The notes beneath the pieces were generated by a model, which ran no database searches, was not told the origin of the DNA, and saw only the letters and a list, made by a program, of their open reading frames with translations. This document shows positions 1 to 6,562 of a stretch of 10,686 bases of DNA, piece by piece. The DNA comes from Promicromonosporaceae bacterium (GTDB lineage: Bacteria > Actinomycetota > Actinomycetes > Actinomycetales > Cellulomonadaceae): NCBI GenBank assembly GCA_009780755.1, contig WQZL01000076.1, positions 1 through 10,686 of the forward strand, written 5' to 3'. How positions within the stretch are numbered: the first letter of the stretch is position 1; every line of letters starts with the position of its first letter. The position numbers and the translations under genes were made by a program.

Positions 1-111
1 ATACCGGCACGCAAACCTGGCCCTATGAGACTTTCCGACATACCGAAGGCCGAGTTGACGTCCGCCGACACGATCGATGAGTTACTTGAGTGGAATAAGG
101 GCGACCATTGA
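1..111 (+). CDS. Antitoxin of a VapBC/Phd-type pair, 3' end only
   Basis: The first reading frame is open from base 1 to TGA at 109-111 and gives 36 residues that start IPARKPGPMRLSDIPK and end LLEWNKGDH. The R/K-P-G-P stretch followed by a short acidic tail resembles the C-terminus of VapB or Phd/YefM-like antitoxins, where this part usually wraps the toxin and blocks its active site. The main support is position: the frame ends inside the start of a PIN-domain toxin gene with a 4-nt TTGA overlap, the usual layout of a type II toxin-antitoxin operon with the antitoxin first. The N-terminal DNA-binding part lies outside the window, so the antitoxin family cannot be named. ATG 25-27 is an internal methionine here, not a likely start. 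Confidence 0.7.
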   Translation: MPARKPGPMRLSDIPKAELTSADTIDELLEWNKGDH

Positions 112-506
112 CCACTTACTACTTGGACTCGTCCGTGGCCCTGCGGGTCTTGCTTGGACACTCCACTTCTGCGGCGGAGTGGCTCGAACTCGTTACAGGC
201 AGCCCGAGTTCGGTGTTCGTGTCCTCTCGAATACTCAACACGGAGTTGATGCGGACATTGCGCAGGGAGGGCCAACCACTGTCGCTTAGGTATCGAGTGC
301 TTGAGCCACTACAGACAATTCCGCTGACGGAGGGCATCTTGGCCGAGGCTGAGGCCATCGTGCCGCATGTTAAGACTCTGGATGCGATTCACCTGGCCTC
401 GGCCTTGGCCTGCGGGCTTGATCCGATCATCGTCACCCACGATGCGGGGATGAAGGCGACCGCTGAAATGATGGGGTTGCGGACGCACGACCCGGTCGAG
501 GAATAA
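108..506 (+). CDS. VapC-like PIN-domain ribonuclease toxin
   Basis: A 132-residue protein of the PIN-domain family, the normal size for a VapC toxin. VapC proteins are Mg-dependent endoribonucleases that cut tRNA or rRNA and slow growth when the antitoxin is degraded. The four acidic residues expected in the active site are visible: D7 in YLDSSVALR, E46 in NTELMR, D92 in TLDAIHLASA and D112 in THDAGM. The TTG start at 108 shares TTGA with the antitoxin stop, and the protein begins MTTYYLDSS, as VapC proteins usually do. Translation is therefore probably coupled to that of the antitoxin. A strong hairpin covers the stop codon. All catalytic residues are present, so the toxin looks intact. The RNA target cannot be read from the sequence. 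Confidence 0.9.
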   Translation: MTTYYLDSSVALRVLLGHSTSAAEWLELVTGSPSSVFVSSRILNTELMRTLRREGQPLSLRYRVLEPLQTIPLTEGILAEAEAIVPHVKTLDAIHLASALACGLDPIIVTHDAGMKATAEMMGLRTHDPVEE

Positions 507-522
507 GGCTCTCGACCAGGGT
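490..522 (+). terminator. Hairpin across the vapC stop codon, terminator candidate
   Basis: The arm ACCCGGTCGAG (490-500) pairs with CTCGACC-A-GGGT (511-522). This gives an 11-bp stem with a single bulged A at 518 and a 10-nt loop, gaataaggct, that contains the vapC stop TAA (504-506). No run of T follows, so it is not a classical intrinsic terminator. Such tail-less hairpins are common in high-GC actinobacteria. It would either end the toxin-antitoxin transcript before the ASCH gene or protect its 3' end. Confidence 0.55.
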
Positions 523-548
523 GGGGATGCTGTGGGAGCATTGGCTTC

Positions 549-1070
549 GTGAACATGGAACCAGAGGTACAGGCCGAACGTATTCAGCGGTTTTGGGAAG
601 GGGCGCGCGGGAAGATCGGCTTCGGGGCCGCCAGCTCAATCGTGGGGCTGGGCTGGGCTGATGCCATTGCCCCGGAGGCGTGGGCCTTCGGACATGAAGG
701 AGACACCGAGCTTGCCGATGAACTGCTCGGCCTGGTGCTTAGCGGCATCAAAACCGGCACCGCCAGCTTAAAATGGGAGTACGCTGACGAGCCGCTGCCC
801 AAAGAGGGCGACCTGTCCATCATCCTGGACGGGGCCGGGGAACCCCGCGCGATCATCCGCACCACATCCGTAGCGGTGATTCCCTTCGCTGAGGTGACCG
901 CCGAACACGCGCGCGCCGAAGGTGAAGGCGACCGTACGCTCGAAACCTGGCGTGCCGATCACGAAGGGTTCTGGCGGCGAGGCTTGCCCGAGGGTCAAGA
1001 GTTTTCCCTCGACATGCCGGTGGTTTGCGAGCGTTTCGAGCTGGTCTACCCGAAGCCGGGGCGCGATTAA
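549..1070 (+). CDS. ASCH domain-containing protein (YhfF-like)
   Basis: A 173-residue protein of the ASCH family, whose beta-barrel fold resembles PUA domains and is thought to bind RNA or nucleotides. The family signature is the stretch SGIKTGTASL (residues 65-74), with K68 and the T/S residues in the probable binding pocket. It is followed by PLPKEGDLSIILD (82-94), a PFAEV stretch (112-116) and EGEGDRTLETWR (124-135), which is typical of the longer YhfF-like branch. GTG at 549 is chosen because GGGAG lies at 534-538, ten bases upstream. ATG at 555 is possible but sits too far from that site. The gene starts 42 bp after vapC and is separated from it by the hairpin. Its stop overlaps the stop of the convergent gene. 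The cellular role of this branch is not established. Confidence 0.87.
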   Translation: MNMEPEVQAERIQRFWEGARGKIGFGAASSIVGLGWADAIAPEAWAFGHEGDTELADELLGLVLSGIKTGTASLKWEYADEPLPKEGDLSIILDGAGEPRAIIRTTSVAVIPFAEVTAEHARAEGEGDRTLETWRADHEGFWRRGLPEGQEFSLDMPVVCERFELVYPKPGRD

Positions 1071-2044
1071 GCAGCGGTAATCTTTCGGGGCATCGCCAGG
1101 GTGACGGCGGCGCAAACCACGGCGGCGGCAGCCACCGTCGGCCAGGGAATCTCGCCAGTGCGCTGGGCATCAAGCATGATTGAAACAAGCATCTGCCCAC
1201 CCACCACCGACAACGTAAGCGTGAAGACGCCCAGGCGCGGCACCGCCCAGGCGGTAAGCACCGTAATGGCCGCCCCGAGCGGGCCGCCCAGGTACAGATA
1301 CCAGCGGCCTGCGTCCGGCAACGTCATGCCGTCCAGGCCGCCGACGCTCCAGGACACCGCCGCGACTGCGGTGATGCCCACCATGCCGCCGATGGCCGTG
1401 GTCAGCGCCGGGATGAATGGACCGCCGGTGACCCCGGTCAGGTAGCCGCTGCCCGAGGTCTGGATGCAAAGTAGCGCGCCACCCCCGAACAGCGCCAGGC
1501 CGATGCCAGCCACCGTCCAGGCCGAGGCTTCGACGTGACCGCTGGCCACCACCGCGATGCCCAAACCACATAGGGCCACCAGTCCAGCTAGCGCCCGGCG
1601 AACCGTCAACGGCAGGGGTACTTCTCGGCCGATGCCGCGAGCGTCAAAGCCGAGGCCCGCTACCGTCTGCCCGGCTACCGCGCCCACAGAGGCGATGGCA
1701 ATGCCAACCAGCGGGATACCGCCCGCCATCGACAGCACCAGGGGAATGCCGGTCAGGCCGATGGCGAACCACCACCAGCTAGCCCGTTCCCGAAGCAGCG
1801 CCACGGTATGCCGGGTTCGGCCCGTCACGAGCAGAATCGTGGCGACGGTCAACAGCGTGCCCAGATACGAGAACCAGGAGGCCACCACCAGGCCAGCGCC
1901 CGCGGCTGTGAGGTCTCCGTTCACCCGACCCTGGAACGCTACCACGGCACCAATCAGGCTAGCCACCAGCACCGCAGCCACCAGTGTGCCCTCGCGCGGA
2001 CGGGGGGAGGCGGCATCAGGGCTGGGGGCAGGTGCGGAGGTCAC
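1067..2044 (-). CDS. YdcZ-family (DMT superfamily) membrane transporter, duplicated form
   Basis: A 325-residue, very hydrophobic inner-membrane protein with about ten membrane segments. It matches the YdcZ branch (formerly DUF606) of the drug/metabolite transporter superfamily. Two homologous halves are visible: VGIAIASVGAVAGQ...GFD (113-134) corresponds to LGVFTLTLSVVGGQ...LD (271-292), and WWFAIGLTGI (91-100) to YLYLGGPLGA (249-258). A short Pro/Ala-rich cytoplasmic leader precedes segment 1. The start is GTG at 2042-2044. Upstream lies either a weak SD-like AGGG or a -10-like TAGGGT six bases before the start. The gene follows the ABC permease by 36 nt on the same strand, so it may belong to that transcript. 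The substrate cannot be predicted from sequence. The stop is shared with the convergent ASCH gene. Confidence 0.85.
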   Translation of the reverse strand: MTSAPAPSPDAASPRPREGTLVAAVLVASLIGAVVAFQGRVNGDLTAAGAGLVVASWFSYLGTLLTVATILLVTGRTRHTVALLRERASWWWFAIGLTGIPLVLSMAGGIPLVGIAIASVGAVAGQTVAGLGFDARGIGREVPLPLTVRRALAGLVALCGLGIAVVASGHVEASAWTVAGIGLALFGGGALLCIQTSGSGYLTGVTGGPFIPALTTAIGGMVGITAVAAVSWSVGGLDGMTLPDAGRWYLYLGGPLGAAITVLTAWAVPRLGVFTLTLSVVGGQMLVSIMLDAQRTGEIPWPTVAAAAVVCAAVTLAMPRKITAA

Positions 2045-2068
2045 CAGAAAACCCTACTTCAGACTATT

Positions 2069-2080
2069 CGGCCCGGGCCG
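2069..2080. repeat. 12-bp perfect palindrome between permease and transporter genes
   Basis: CGGCCCGGGCCG is a perfect palindrome lying directly downstream of the permease stop (TAG, 2083-2081 on the minus strand). On RNA it can form only a short 4-bp stem with a 4-nt loop and has no T-run after it. It may be a weak processing or pause site, a protein site, or chance in GC-rich DNA. Confidence 0.3.
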
Positions 2081-4624
2081 CTACTCGGTGCCGAGGGCCG
2101 CCACGGGGGAGGGGCGTACCGCCGAGCGCCCCGGAGCCACCGAGGCCACCAGTCCCGCACCCAACGCGATCATCGCCACCAGAGCCACATCCCGCCAGGG
2201 TACCGACAGCGCCACCTCACCCATCACGCCAAGCGCGGCCAGCGAGCCAGCCCAACCGTAGACCAGACCAAGGGAAATACCGGTCACGGCGCCGACGCCC
2301 GCGATCAAGGCGCCCTCCACGGCCAGCATCCCGCGCAGCTGCCCGCGGGTGACACCGATGGCCCGCAGCGTGGCCGATTCGCGGCGCCGCTCCAATACGC
2401 TCAACGACAGCGTATTGGCCACACCAATCAGCGCGATCACCACCGCCACGGCCAGCAGGCCCACGACAACGCCGAGCGCGGTGTTGATAACGGTCTCGTA
2501 TTCCGCCCGTTCTAGGGCGCTGCCTTGTGAGGCGAGTGGCAGGTTCGAGTCGGCGATCACATCATGGAGACGGCCAATCGCCGAAAGGCTGTCCAGAGAG
2601 AGCCATAGCGTATTCGGAGCCGCCGAGAACCCGACCGCAGCGAGGTCATCTGGGGTGACGATGGGCGTCCACAGGCCCTGTCCACCCGTGACCAAGGCGG
2701 TCAGTTCGACCTCGCCGGTTGGCCCCCGCAGGGTGATCGCATCACCGGAGGACACCTCCCAGCCAGCGGCCACGGAGCTGGGGAAGGCGATCACGCCTGC
2801 GGTAAGCCCATCAACTAGGGCGGTGTCGTTGAGCGCGGCGCGGGCGGCGGTTGGATCGACGGCTGCCACCGTCATCGTCAAATAGTCGCGAGCTGATACG
2901 TCAATCGTGGCGATGACGTTGGTTACCTGGGCCATGTTTCCAACTCCGGCAGTGCCCATAATGGAGGCCATCACCTCTGCGGGCAACGCCTCGTTGGTTC
3001 CCGCTTCTATCGCCATGTCGATTGGATAGAAACTATCGAAGGCGGCATCCATCGAAGCGCGCGCCGAGGCCGCGCCGGTGGACATCATCGTCACGAGGGT
3101 CACCCCAATCAACAGGGCCGTAGCGGTAGCGGCGGAGCGACGAGGGTTACGCTGCATATTCGCGGCGGCCAACCGAGCGGTGGGACCGGTGAGGCCAGCT
3201 AAACGTCCGGCCAGGCGAATCACCAGCGGCATCCAGAACACGCCCGAAAGCGCGACGCCAACAAAGGAAAGGAACCCGCCGGTAATACCGGCCAGGAGAC
3301 CCATCGCCGCATTGGCCCGCGAGTCTCCCTGGGCCGTGCCGAGCCAGGCGCCACCGGCGAGCGCGGCGAACCCAGCCAGCATAAGCAGTACGGAAACCAC
3401 CAGGCGCACGCGGCCTGCGCTGCCTTTTTCGATGGTAGGCGCGGCCTCGGGACGCAGCGCCGCCAGCGGAGCGACGCGGGTGGCGGCCCGCGCCGGAACG
3501 AGCGCGGCCATCAGGGTGACGACCAACCCAGCGATTACCGGAATGGCGACAACCTGCCAGGTCAAGGCGATGTACGTGGGTAAAGAGGCGGCCACCCCGG
3601 AGCCACCCGAGGCCAGGGCGAGGGCCAACTGGCCCAGACCCGCCCCTACCGCGACGCCGATCAATGAGGAGATCACGCCGAGCAGGGTGGCTTCTAGCAC
3701 CACGGAGAAGGCAACCTGCCGCTTGCCTGCACCCACGGCGCGGAGCAGGGCGAGAGTCTTGGTGCGTTGTGCCACCAGTACCTGGAAGGTATTGGAGATC
3801 ACCAGCCCGGCCACCATCAGCGCGATGGCCGCGAAGGAAAGGACAAACACATAAAACACGACATTTTGCCCGTCGGTGATGGTTGCGGCTACGACGGCGG
3901 CGTGTTCATGCGGGGTTAGTACCTGCGTCCCCTCAGGGAGCAGGGTTGTCAATGTGGCGCGCACATCGGCGGCGCGGGCGTCATCGGCGAGCATGAGCAG
4001 TATCTCGGTGTAAGCAACCCGGCCCCCCTCGGCGGCAGCTCGTTCGGTTAGCGCATCCGCCGCCATAACGGCTCTGCCGCCCGTTTGGGTATATGCACCG
4101 AGCGGATCGCCAACGATGCCGACGACGGTCAACTCATCGCGCAGGGATTCGGCGGTGTCTATGGCCCAGCTATCGACGCCGATTGTGTCGCCGACGGAGA
4201 CGTTAAGGCGTTCGGCGGTATCGGCGGGCAGCGCGATCTGGCTAGCCCCCTGCGGCCAGGCGCCTTCGCTAAGTTCCAAAGGCATAAAGGTAAGGGAGGT
4301 AAGGGGCAGGGCGCCCTGCCAGACGGTGCGGCCCTCACCGGAAAGGGCAAGGAATACGCTGGTTAAACCGACGCTGTCGGCCACGCCCTGGGTGTCGGCG
4401 ACGGTCAACAGATCATTTGGGCTGAACGTGCTGTGGAGCGGTGGAGCCACCACCAGATCGGCCTCGGCATAACGAGCGGCAATGGAGTCATAGGTGGCGC
4501 GCGTGATGACATCACCCGCGAGCAGCGTGGCGGCCACGAAGGCGGCGCCGATGGCGATGGCGACACCGGCGGCGGCGAGGCGAGAGGCACTGCGCCGCAT
4601 CTGGGCCAGGGTGAGGCGAAGCAT
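2081..4624 (-). CDS. ABC transporter permease with two FtsX domains
   Basis: An 847-residue integral membrane protein of the FtsX/LolC/MacB permease type, in the duplicated single-chain form common in Gram-positive bacteria. The first membrane segment is at residues 18-40, followed by a large extracytoplasmic region (about 41-255). FtsX domain 1 covers about 257-390, with ISNTFQVLVAQRTKTLALLRAVGA (277-300) as its typical cytoplasmic coupling stretch. Two central segments follow (405-428, 440-468), then one at 497-520, a second outer region, and FtsX domain 2 (about 712-847) with LERRRESATLRAIG (744-757). Such permeases work with a LolD/MacB-type ATPase in lipoprotein or peptide export or as mechanical transmitters. 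The start ATG overlaps the ATPase stop (TGATG), and a strong GGAGG lies at 4639-4635. The substrate is unknown. Confidence 0.93.
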   Translation of the reverse strand: MLRLTLAQMRRSASRLAAAGVAIAIGAAFVAATLLAGDVITRATYDSIAARYAEADLVVAPPLHSTFSPNDLLTVADTQGVADSVGLTSVFLALSGEGRTVWQGALPLTSLTFMPLELSEGAWPQGASQIALPADTAERLNVSVGDTIGVDSWAIDTAESLRDELTVVGIVGDPLGAYTQTGGRAVMAADALTERAAAEGGRVAYTEILLMLADDARAADVRATLTTLLPEGTQVLTPHEHAAVVAATITDGQNVVFYVFVLSFAAIALMVAGLVISNTFQVLVAQRTKTLALLRAVGAGKRQVAFSVVLEATLLGVISSLIGVAVGAGLGQLALALASGGSGVAASLPTYIALTWQVVAIPVIAGLVVTLMAALVPARAATRVAPLAALRPEAAPTIEKGSAGRVRLVVSVLLMLAGFAALAGGAWLGTAQGDSRANAAMGLLAGITGGFLSFVGVALSGVFWMPLVIRLAGRLAGLTGPTARLAAANMQRNPRRSAATATALLIGVTLVTMMSTGAASARASMDAAFDSFYPIDMAIEAGTNEALPAEVMASIMGTAGVGNMAQVTNVIATIDVSARDYLTMTVAAVDPTAARAALNDTALVDGLTAGVIAFPSSVAAGWEVSSGDAITLRGPTGEVELTALVTGGQGLWTPIVTPDDLAAVGFSAAPNTLWLSLDSLSAIGRLHDVIADSNLPLASQGSALERAEYETVINTALGVVVGLLAVAVVIALIGVANTLSLSVLERRRESATLRAIGVTRGQLRGMLAVEGALIAGVGAVTGISLGLVYGWAGSLAALGVMGEVALSVPWRDVALVAMIALGAGLVASVAPGRSAVRPSPVAALGTE

Positions 4625-5412
4625 CAGAACTGCACCTCCGTGGCCTCGGCGTCCTCGTAGGAGCGCAGGGCGTCTAGCCCGGCCAGTACGGACTCAGGCG
4701 TCGGTTCGGTGATCTCCCCGGCGATGCGGCCATCAGCCAGCAAAATCACCCGGTCGGCGTAGGCGGCGGCAGCCGGATCGTGGGTGACCATAATGATGGT
4801 GCGACCCAATTCGCGCACGGAGCGGCGCAGGAAGGAGAGTACCTGCGCGCCCGAGCGGGAATCCAGGTTTCCCGTCGGCTCGTCGGCGAACACCACATCG
4901 GGCCGGGCGATCAGGGCGCGGGCGATGGCCACCCGCTGCTGCTGCCCGCCGGACATCTCAGCCGGGCGGTGGTTTAGTCGGTCGGTTAGCCCCAAGGTGG
5001 TGGTTAGCTGCCCGAACCACTGACGGTCTACCCGCTGCCCGGCTAGTTCAAGCGGCAGGGTGATGTTCTGCGCGGCGGTGAACATGGGCAGCAGGTTGAA
5101 CTGCTGGAACACGAACCCGACGCGGGTGCGCCTAAGCAGGGTCAAGTCACGATCGGTTAACCCGGTAACCTCGGTGGCCCCAATGTACGCCTGCCCGCCG
5201 GTGGCCGAGTCCAGGCCCGCAAGCAAGTGCATCAACGTGGATTTGCCCGAACCGGATGGCCCCATGATGGCGGTGAAGCGAGCCGCCTCAAAATCGACGC
5301 TGAGGGCATCGAGGGCGCGCACCTGGGCTGCGCCCTTGCCATAAACCTTGGTCAGCGAACGGGCATGTACGGCAGGGGTGGTCGCCGCCGGAGAGAAAAC
5401 CGTTGTATCCAT
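4624..5412 (-). CDS. ABC transporter ATP-binding protein, LolD/MacB type
   Basis: A 262-residue cytoplasmic ATPase with all expected motifs: Walker A GPSGSGKST (51-59), Q-loop in VFQQFNLLP (101-109), signature MSGGQQQ (153-159), Walker B VVFADE (173-178) with catalytic E178, D-loop NLD (182-184) and the H-loop histidine H211 in VTHD. The FQQFNLLP and DEPTGNLD wording is characteristic of the LolD/MacB/FtsE group, which pairs with FtsX-type permeases, and such a permease is encoded immediately downstream with a 1-nt overlap. The start is ATG at 5412-5410. No Shine-Dalgarno site is seen, but TAGCGT lies seven bases before the ATG, so the mRNA may be leaderless. Residues 1-14 are a variable leader, and after about 235 there is a short acidic tail. 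Confidence 0.96.
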   Translation of the reverse strand: MDTTVFSPAATTPAVHARSLTKVYGKGAAQVRALDALSVDFEAARFTAIMGPSGSGKSTLMHLLAGLDSATGGQAYIGATEVTGLTDRDLTLLRRTRVGFVFQQFNLLPMFTAAQNITLPLELAGQRVDRQWFGQLTTTLGLTDRLNHRPAEMSGGQQQRVAIARALIARPDVVFADEPTGNLDSRSGAQVLSFLRRSVRELGRTIIMVTHDPAAAAYADRVILLADGRIAGEITEPTPESVLAGLDALRSYEDAEATEVQF

Positions 5413-5518
5413 GCCAACAACGCTACGACGTCACCCCGCAAGCCGCCATCAACCCACCGAACGGTCTTCCCACCCCACCTCGTCATACCCAAGTCTGACA
5501 TTGCCGGAGTGTATCTAA
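5413..5518. other. Intergenic stretch upstream of the ABC operon
   Basis: Together with the HTH remnant this forms the 266-bp gap between the ATPase start and the reductase stop. The 5413-5518 part holds the -10 candidate of the ABC operon and possible frame-shifted traces of the N-terminal HTH codons near 5491-5511. No RNA gene, strong repeat or intact small ORF is seen. Confidence 0.5.
5420..5425 (-). promoter_or_regulatory. Candidate -10 element for a leaderless ABC operon mRNA
   Basis: On the minus strand TAGCGT (5425-5420) is followed by seven bases and then the ATPase ATG at 5412. In actinobacteria a TANNNT -10 element at this distance places the transcription start on or next to the start codon. 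No convincing -35 hexamer is seen at 16-18 bp. The absence of any Shine-Dalgarno sequence supports the reading. Confidence 0.4.
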
Positions 5519-5668
5519 TCGGATGCAATTTACGAACACGGACGAAAATCGCCGAGCGTTGACACAGCCCAACGCATCTTGGCTGCGCTGGGGTACCGGC
5601 TCACCATAGAACCAACCATCACATTTTGCGAGGTTCCAGAGTGGATCCAAGAACTCCGCGAGCAGTAA
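5519..5668 (+). pseudogene. Remnant of an XRE-type helix-turn-helix gene (C-terminal part)
   Basis: After an in-frame TAA (5516-5518) the frame is open for 49 codons to TAA at 5666-5668. It reads S-D-A-I-YEHGRKSPSVDTAQ, then RILAALGYRLTIEP, and ends PEWIQELREQ. The YE-H-GRKSPS-V-T-R-LAALGY pattern is the end of the recognition helix and the last helices of an XRE/Cro-type HTH domain, as found in small regulators and type II antitoxins. No ATG, GTG or early TTG start exists in the open stretch. The preceding bases read K-S-D-I-A-G-V in a different frame (5491-5511), like the start of an HTH motif, which suggests frameshift plus deletion. No partner gene remains. The remnant ends 10 bp before the stop of the convergent aldo/keto reductase gene. 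I am fairly sure it is coding-derived; the exact family is inference. Confidence 0.55.
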
Positions 5669-5678
5669 TCCCCGTGCT

Positions 5679-6512
5679 TCAGTGGCCGAAGTTGTTGGAG
5701 TCGGTGATGAACTCGGTGCCGCGGTCTAGGGCGTCAAGGGAGGCCATCTCGGCGGCGGTCAGCGTGAAGTTAAAGATGGCGAGGTTCTCGGCCTGACGAG
5801 CCGGGTTAGAGGATTTCGGGATGGGCACAATGCCGTGTTGGGTCACCCAGCGCAACACGGTCTGGGCCGGGGTGACGCCGTGGGCCTTAGCGGCGGCCAG
5901 CACAGCAGGCTCGGTCAGCTGCGTAGCCGGCTTGATCGGGCTATACGCCTCGGTGATTGTGCCCAGCGCTCGATTAGCCGCGACGGATGGCCCCTGCAAC
6001 GCGTATGGACTGAACTTGATCTGATTTACATCCGGGGCCACACCCGTGGCGGCAACAATGCGATCAAGATGCGCAGGCAAAAAGTTCGACACGCCGATGG
6101 CCCGCACCTTCCCCGCCGCCAACAGCGCAATCAGCCCCTCCCACGCCTCGACATAGCGACCCACCATCGGGCACGGCCAGTGGATCAACATCAGGTCGAG
6201 GTAATCTAGCCCGAGCCGACGGCATGACGTTTCCCACGCGGTGGCCACCCCAGCTACGAAATGAGAATCCTTATTGAACTTGGTGGTGATAAATAGCTCC
6301 TCACGAGCCACCCCGCCCGCGATGGCATCGCGAATGCCGAGGCCCACACCGGTCTCGTTGTGGTAGCCGTGGGCGGTGTCGATCAGCCGGTAGCCGACCT
6401 CAATCGCGCTGCGAACGGCCGCGGGGGCGTCATCATCGGTCATCGGATAGGTGCCCAGGCCGATGCCGGGAAGCGAGGCGCCATGAATCAAGGGGAGCAA
6501 AGGAGTGTTCAT
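5679..6512 (-). CDS. Aldo/keto reductase
   Basis: A 277-residue NADPH-dependent oxidoreductase of the aldo/keto reductase superfamily, close to the 2,5-diketo-gluconate reductase-like bacterial group (AKR5-type) in length and wording. The catalytic tetrad is visible: D45 and Y50 in LIDTAHGYHNE, K78 in FITTKF and H111 in LMLIHWP. Further family marks are AIGVSNF (138-144), NQIKFSPY (163-170) and the NADPH phosphate-binding stretch IPKSSNPARQ (231-240). The start ATG at 6512 puts MNTPLLPLIHG first, as in relatives. It has no good Shine-Dalgarno site but is preceded by TTGATC-N17-TACCGT-N7-ATG, so it is probably leaderless. The gene is divergent from the rib cluster. The physiological substrate cannot be told; the family reduces many aldehydes and ketones. 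Confidence 0.94.
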   Translation of the reverse strand: MNTPLLPLIHGASLPGIGLGTYPMTDDDAPAAVRSAIEVGYRLIDTAHGYHNETGVGLGIRDAIAGGVAREELFITTKFNKDSHFVAGVATAWETSCRRLGLDYLDLMLIHWPCPMVGRYVEAWEGLIALLAAGKVRAIGVSNFLPAHLDRIVAATGVAPDVNQIKFSPYALQGPSVAANRALGTITEAYSPIKPATQLTEPAVLAAAKAHGVTPAQTVLRWVTQHGIVPIPKSSNPARQAENLAIFNFTLTAAEMASLDALDRGTEFITDSNNFGH

Positions 6513-6519
6513 AAGCACC

Positions 6520-6548
6520 ACGGTAGAGGTTGACGGCGGTACGATCAA
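6520..6548 (-). promoter_or_regulatory. Promoter of the aldo/keto reductase gene
   Basis: On the minus strand a -35-like TTGATC (6548-6543), a 17-bp spacer and a -10-like TACCGT (6525-6520) lie directly upstream of ATG 6512, with seven bases between the -10 and the start codon. This spacing predicts a leaderless transcript. The -35 part overlaps the zone where a ribD promoter would also have to act (TACGAT, 6540-6545, plus strand). Confidence 0.55.
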
Positions 6549-6550
6549 CG

Positions 6551-6558
6551 CAGGGAGG
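6551..6558 (+). promoter_or_regulatory. Shine-Dalgarno site that sets the ribD start
   Basis: CAGGGAGG with GGAGG at 6554-6558 lies four bases ahead of ATG 6563. It supports this ATG over the in-frame TTG at 6530, which has no ribosome site and would add eleven residues absent from the family. Confidence 0.75.
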
Positions 6559-6562
6559 GAAG

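Noticed and set aside
1557..2515. Long plus-strand open frames (234 and 235 residues)
   Set aside because: They lie antisense to the YdcZ-family gene and the permease gene, have low-complexity Arg/Pro/Thr-rich products, and come from the GC-rich codon pattern of the real genes.
3078..3854. Plus-strand open frame of 258 codons
   Set aside because: Fully inside the permease gene on the opposite strand; Ala/Arg/Thr-rich with no domain pattern.
6513..6548. TTG at 6548 as start of the aldo/keto reductase
   Set aside because: It would add twelve residues not found in relatives, and the promoter TTGATC-N17-TACCGT covers this stretch.
6530..6562. TTG at 6530 as start of ribD, and TTGACG (6530-6535) as its -35
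   Set aside because: ATG 6563 has a strong ribosome site, and no -10 element lies 16-18 bp after TTGACG.
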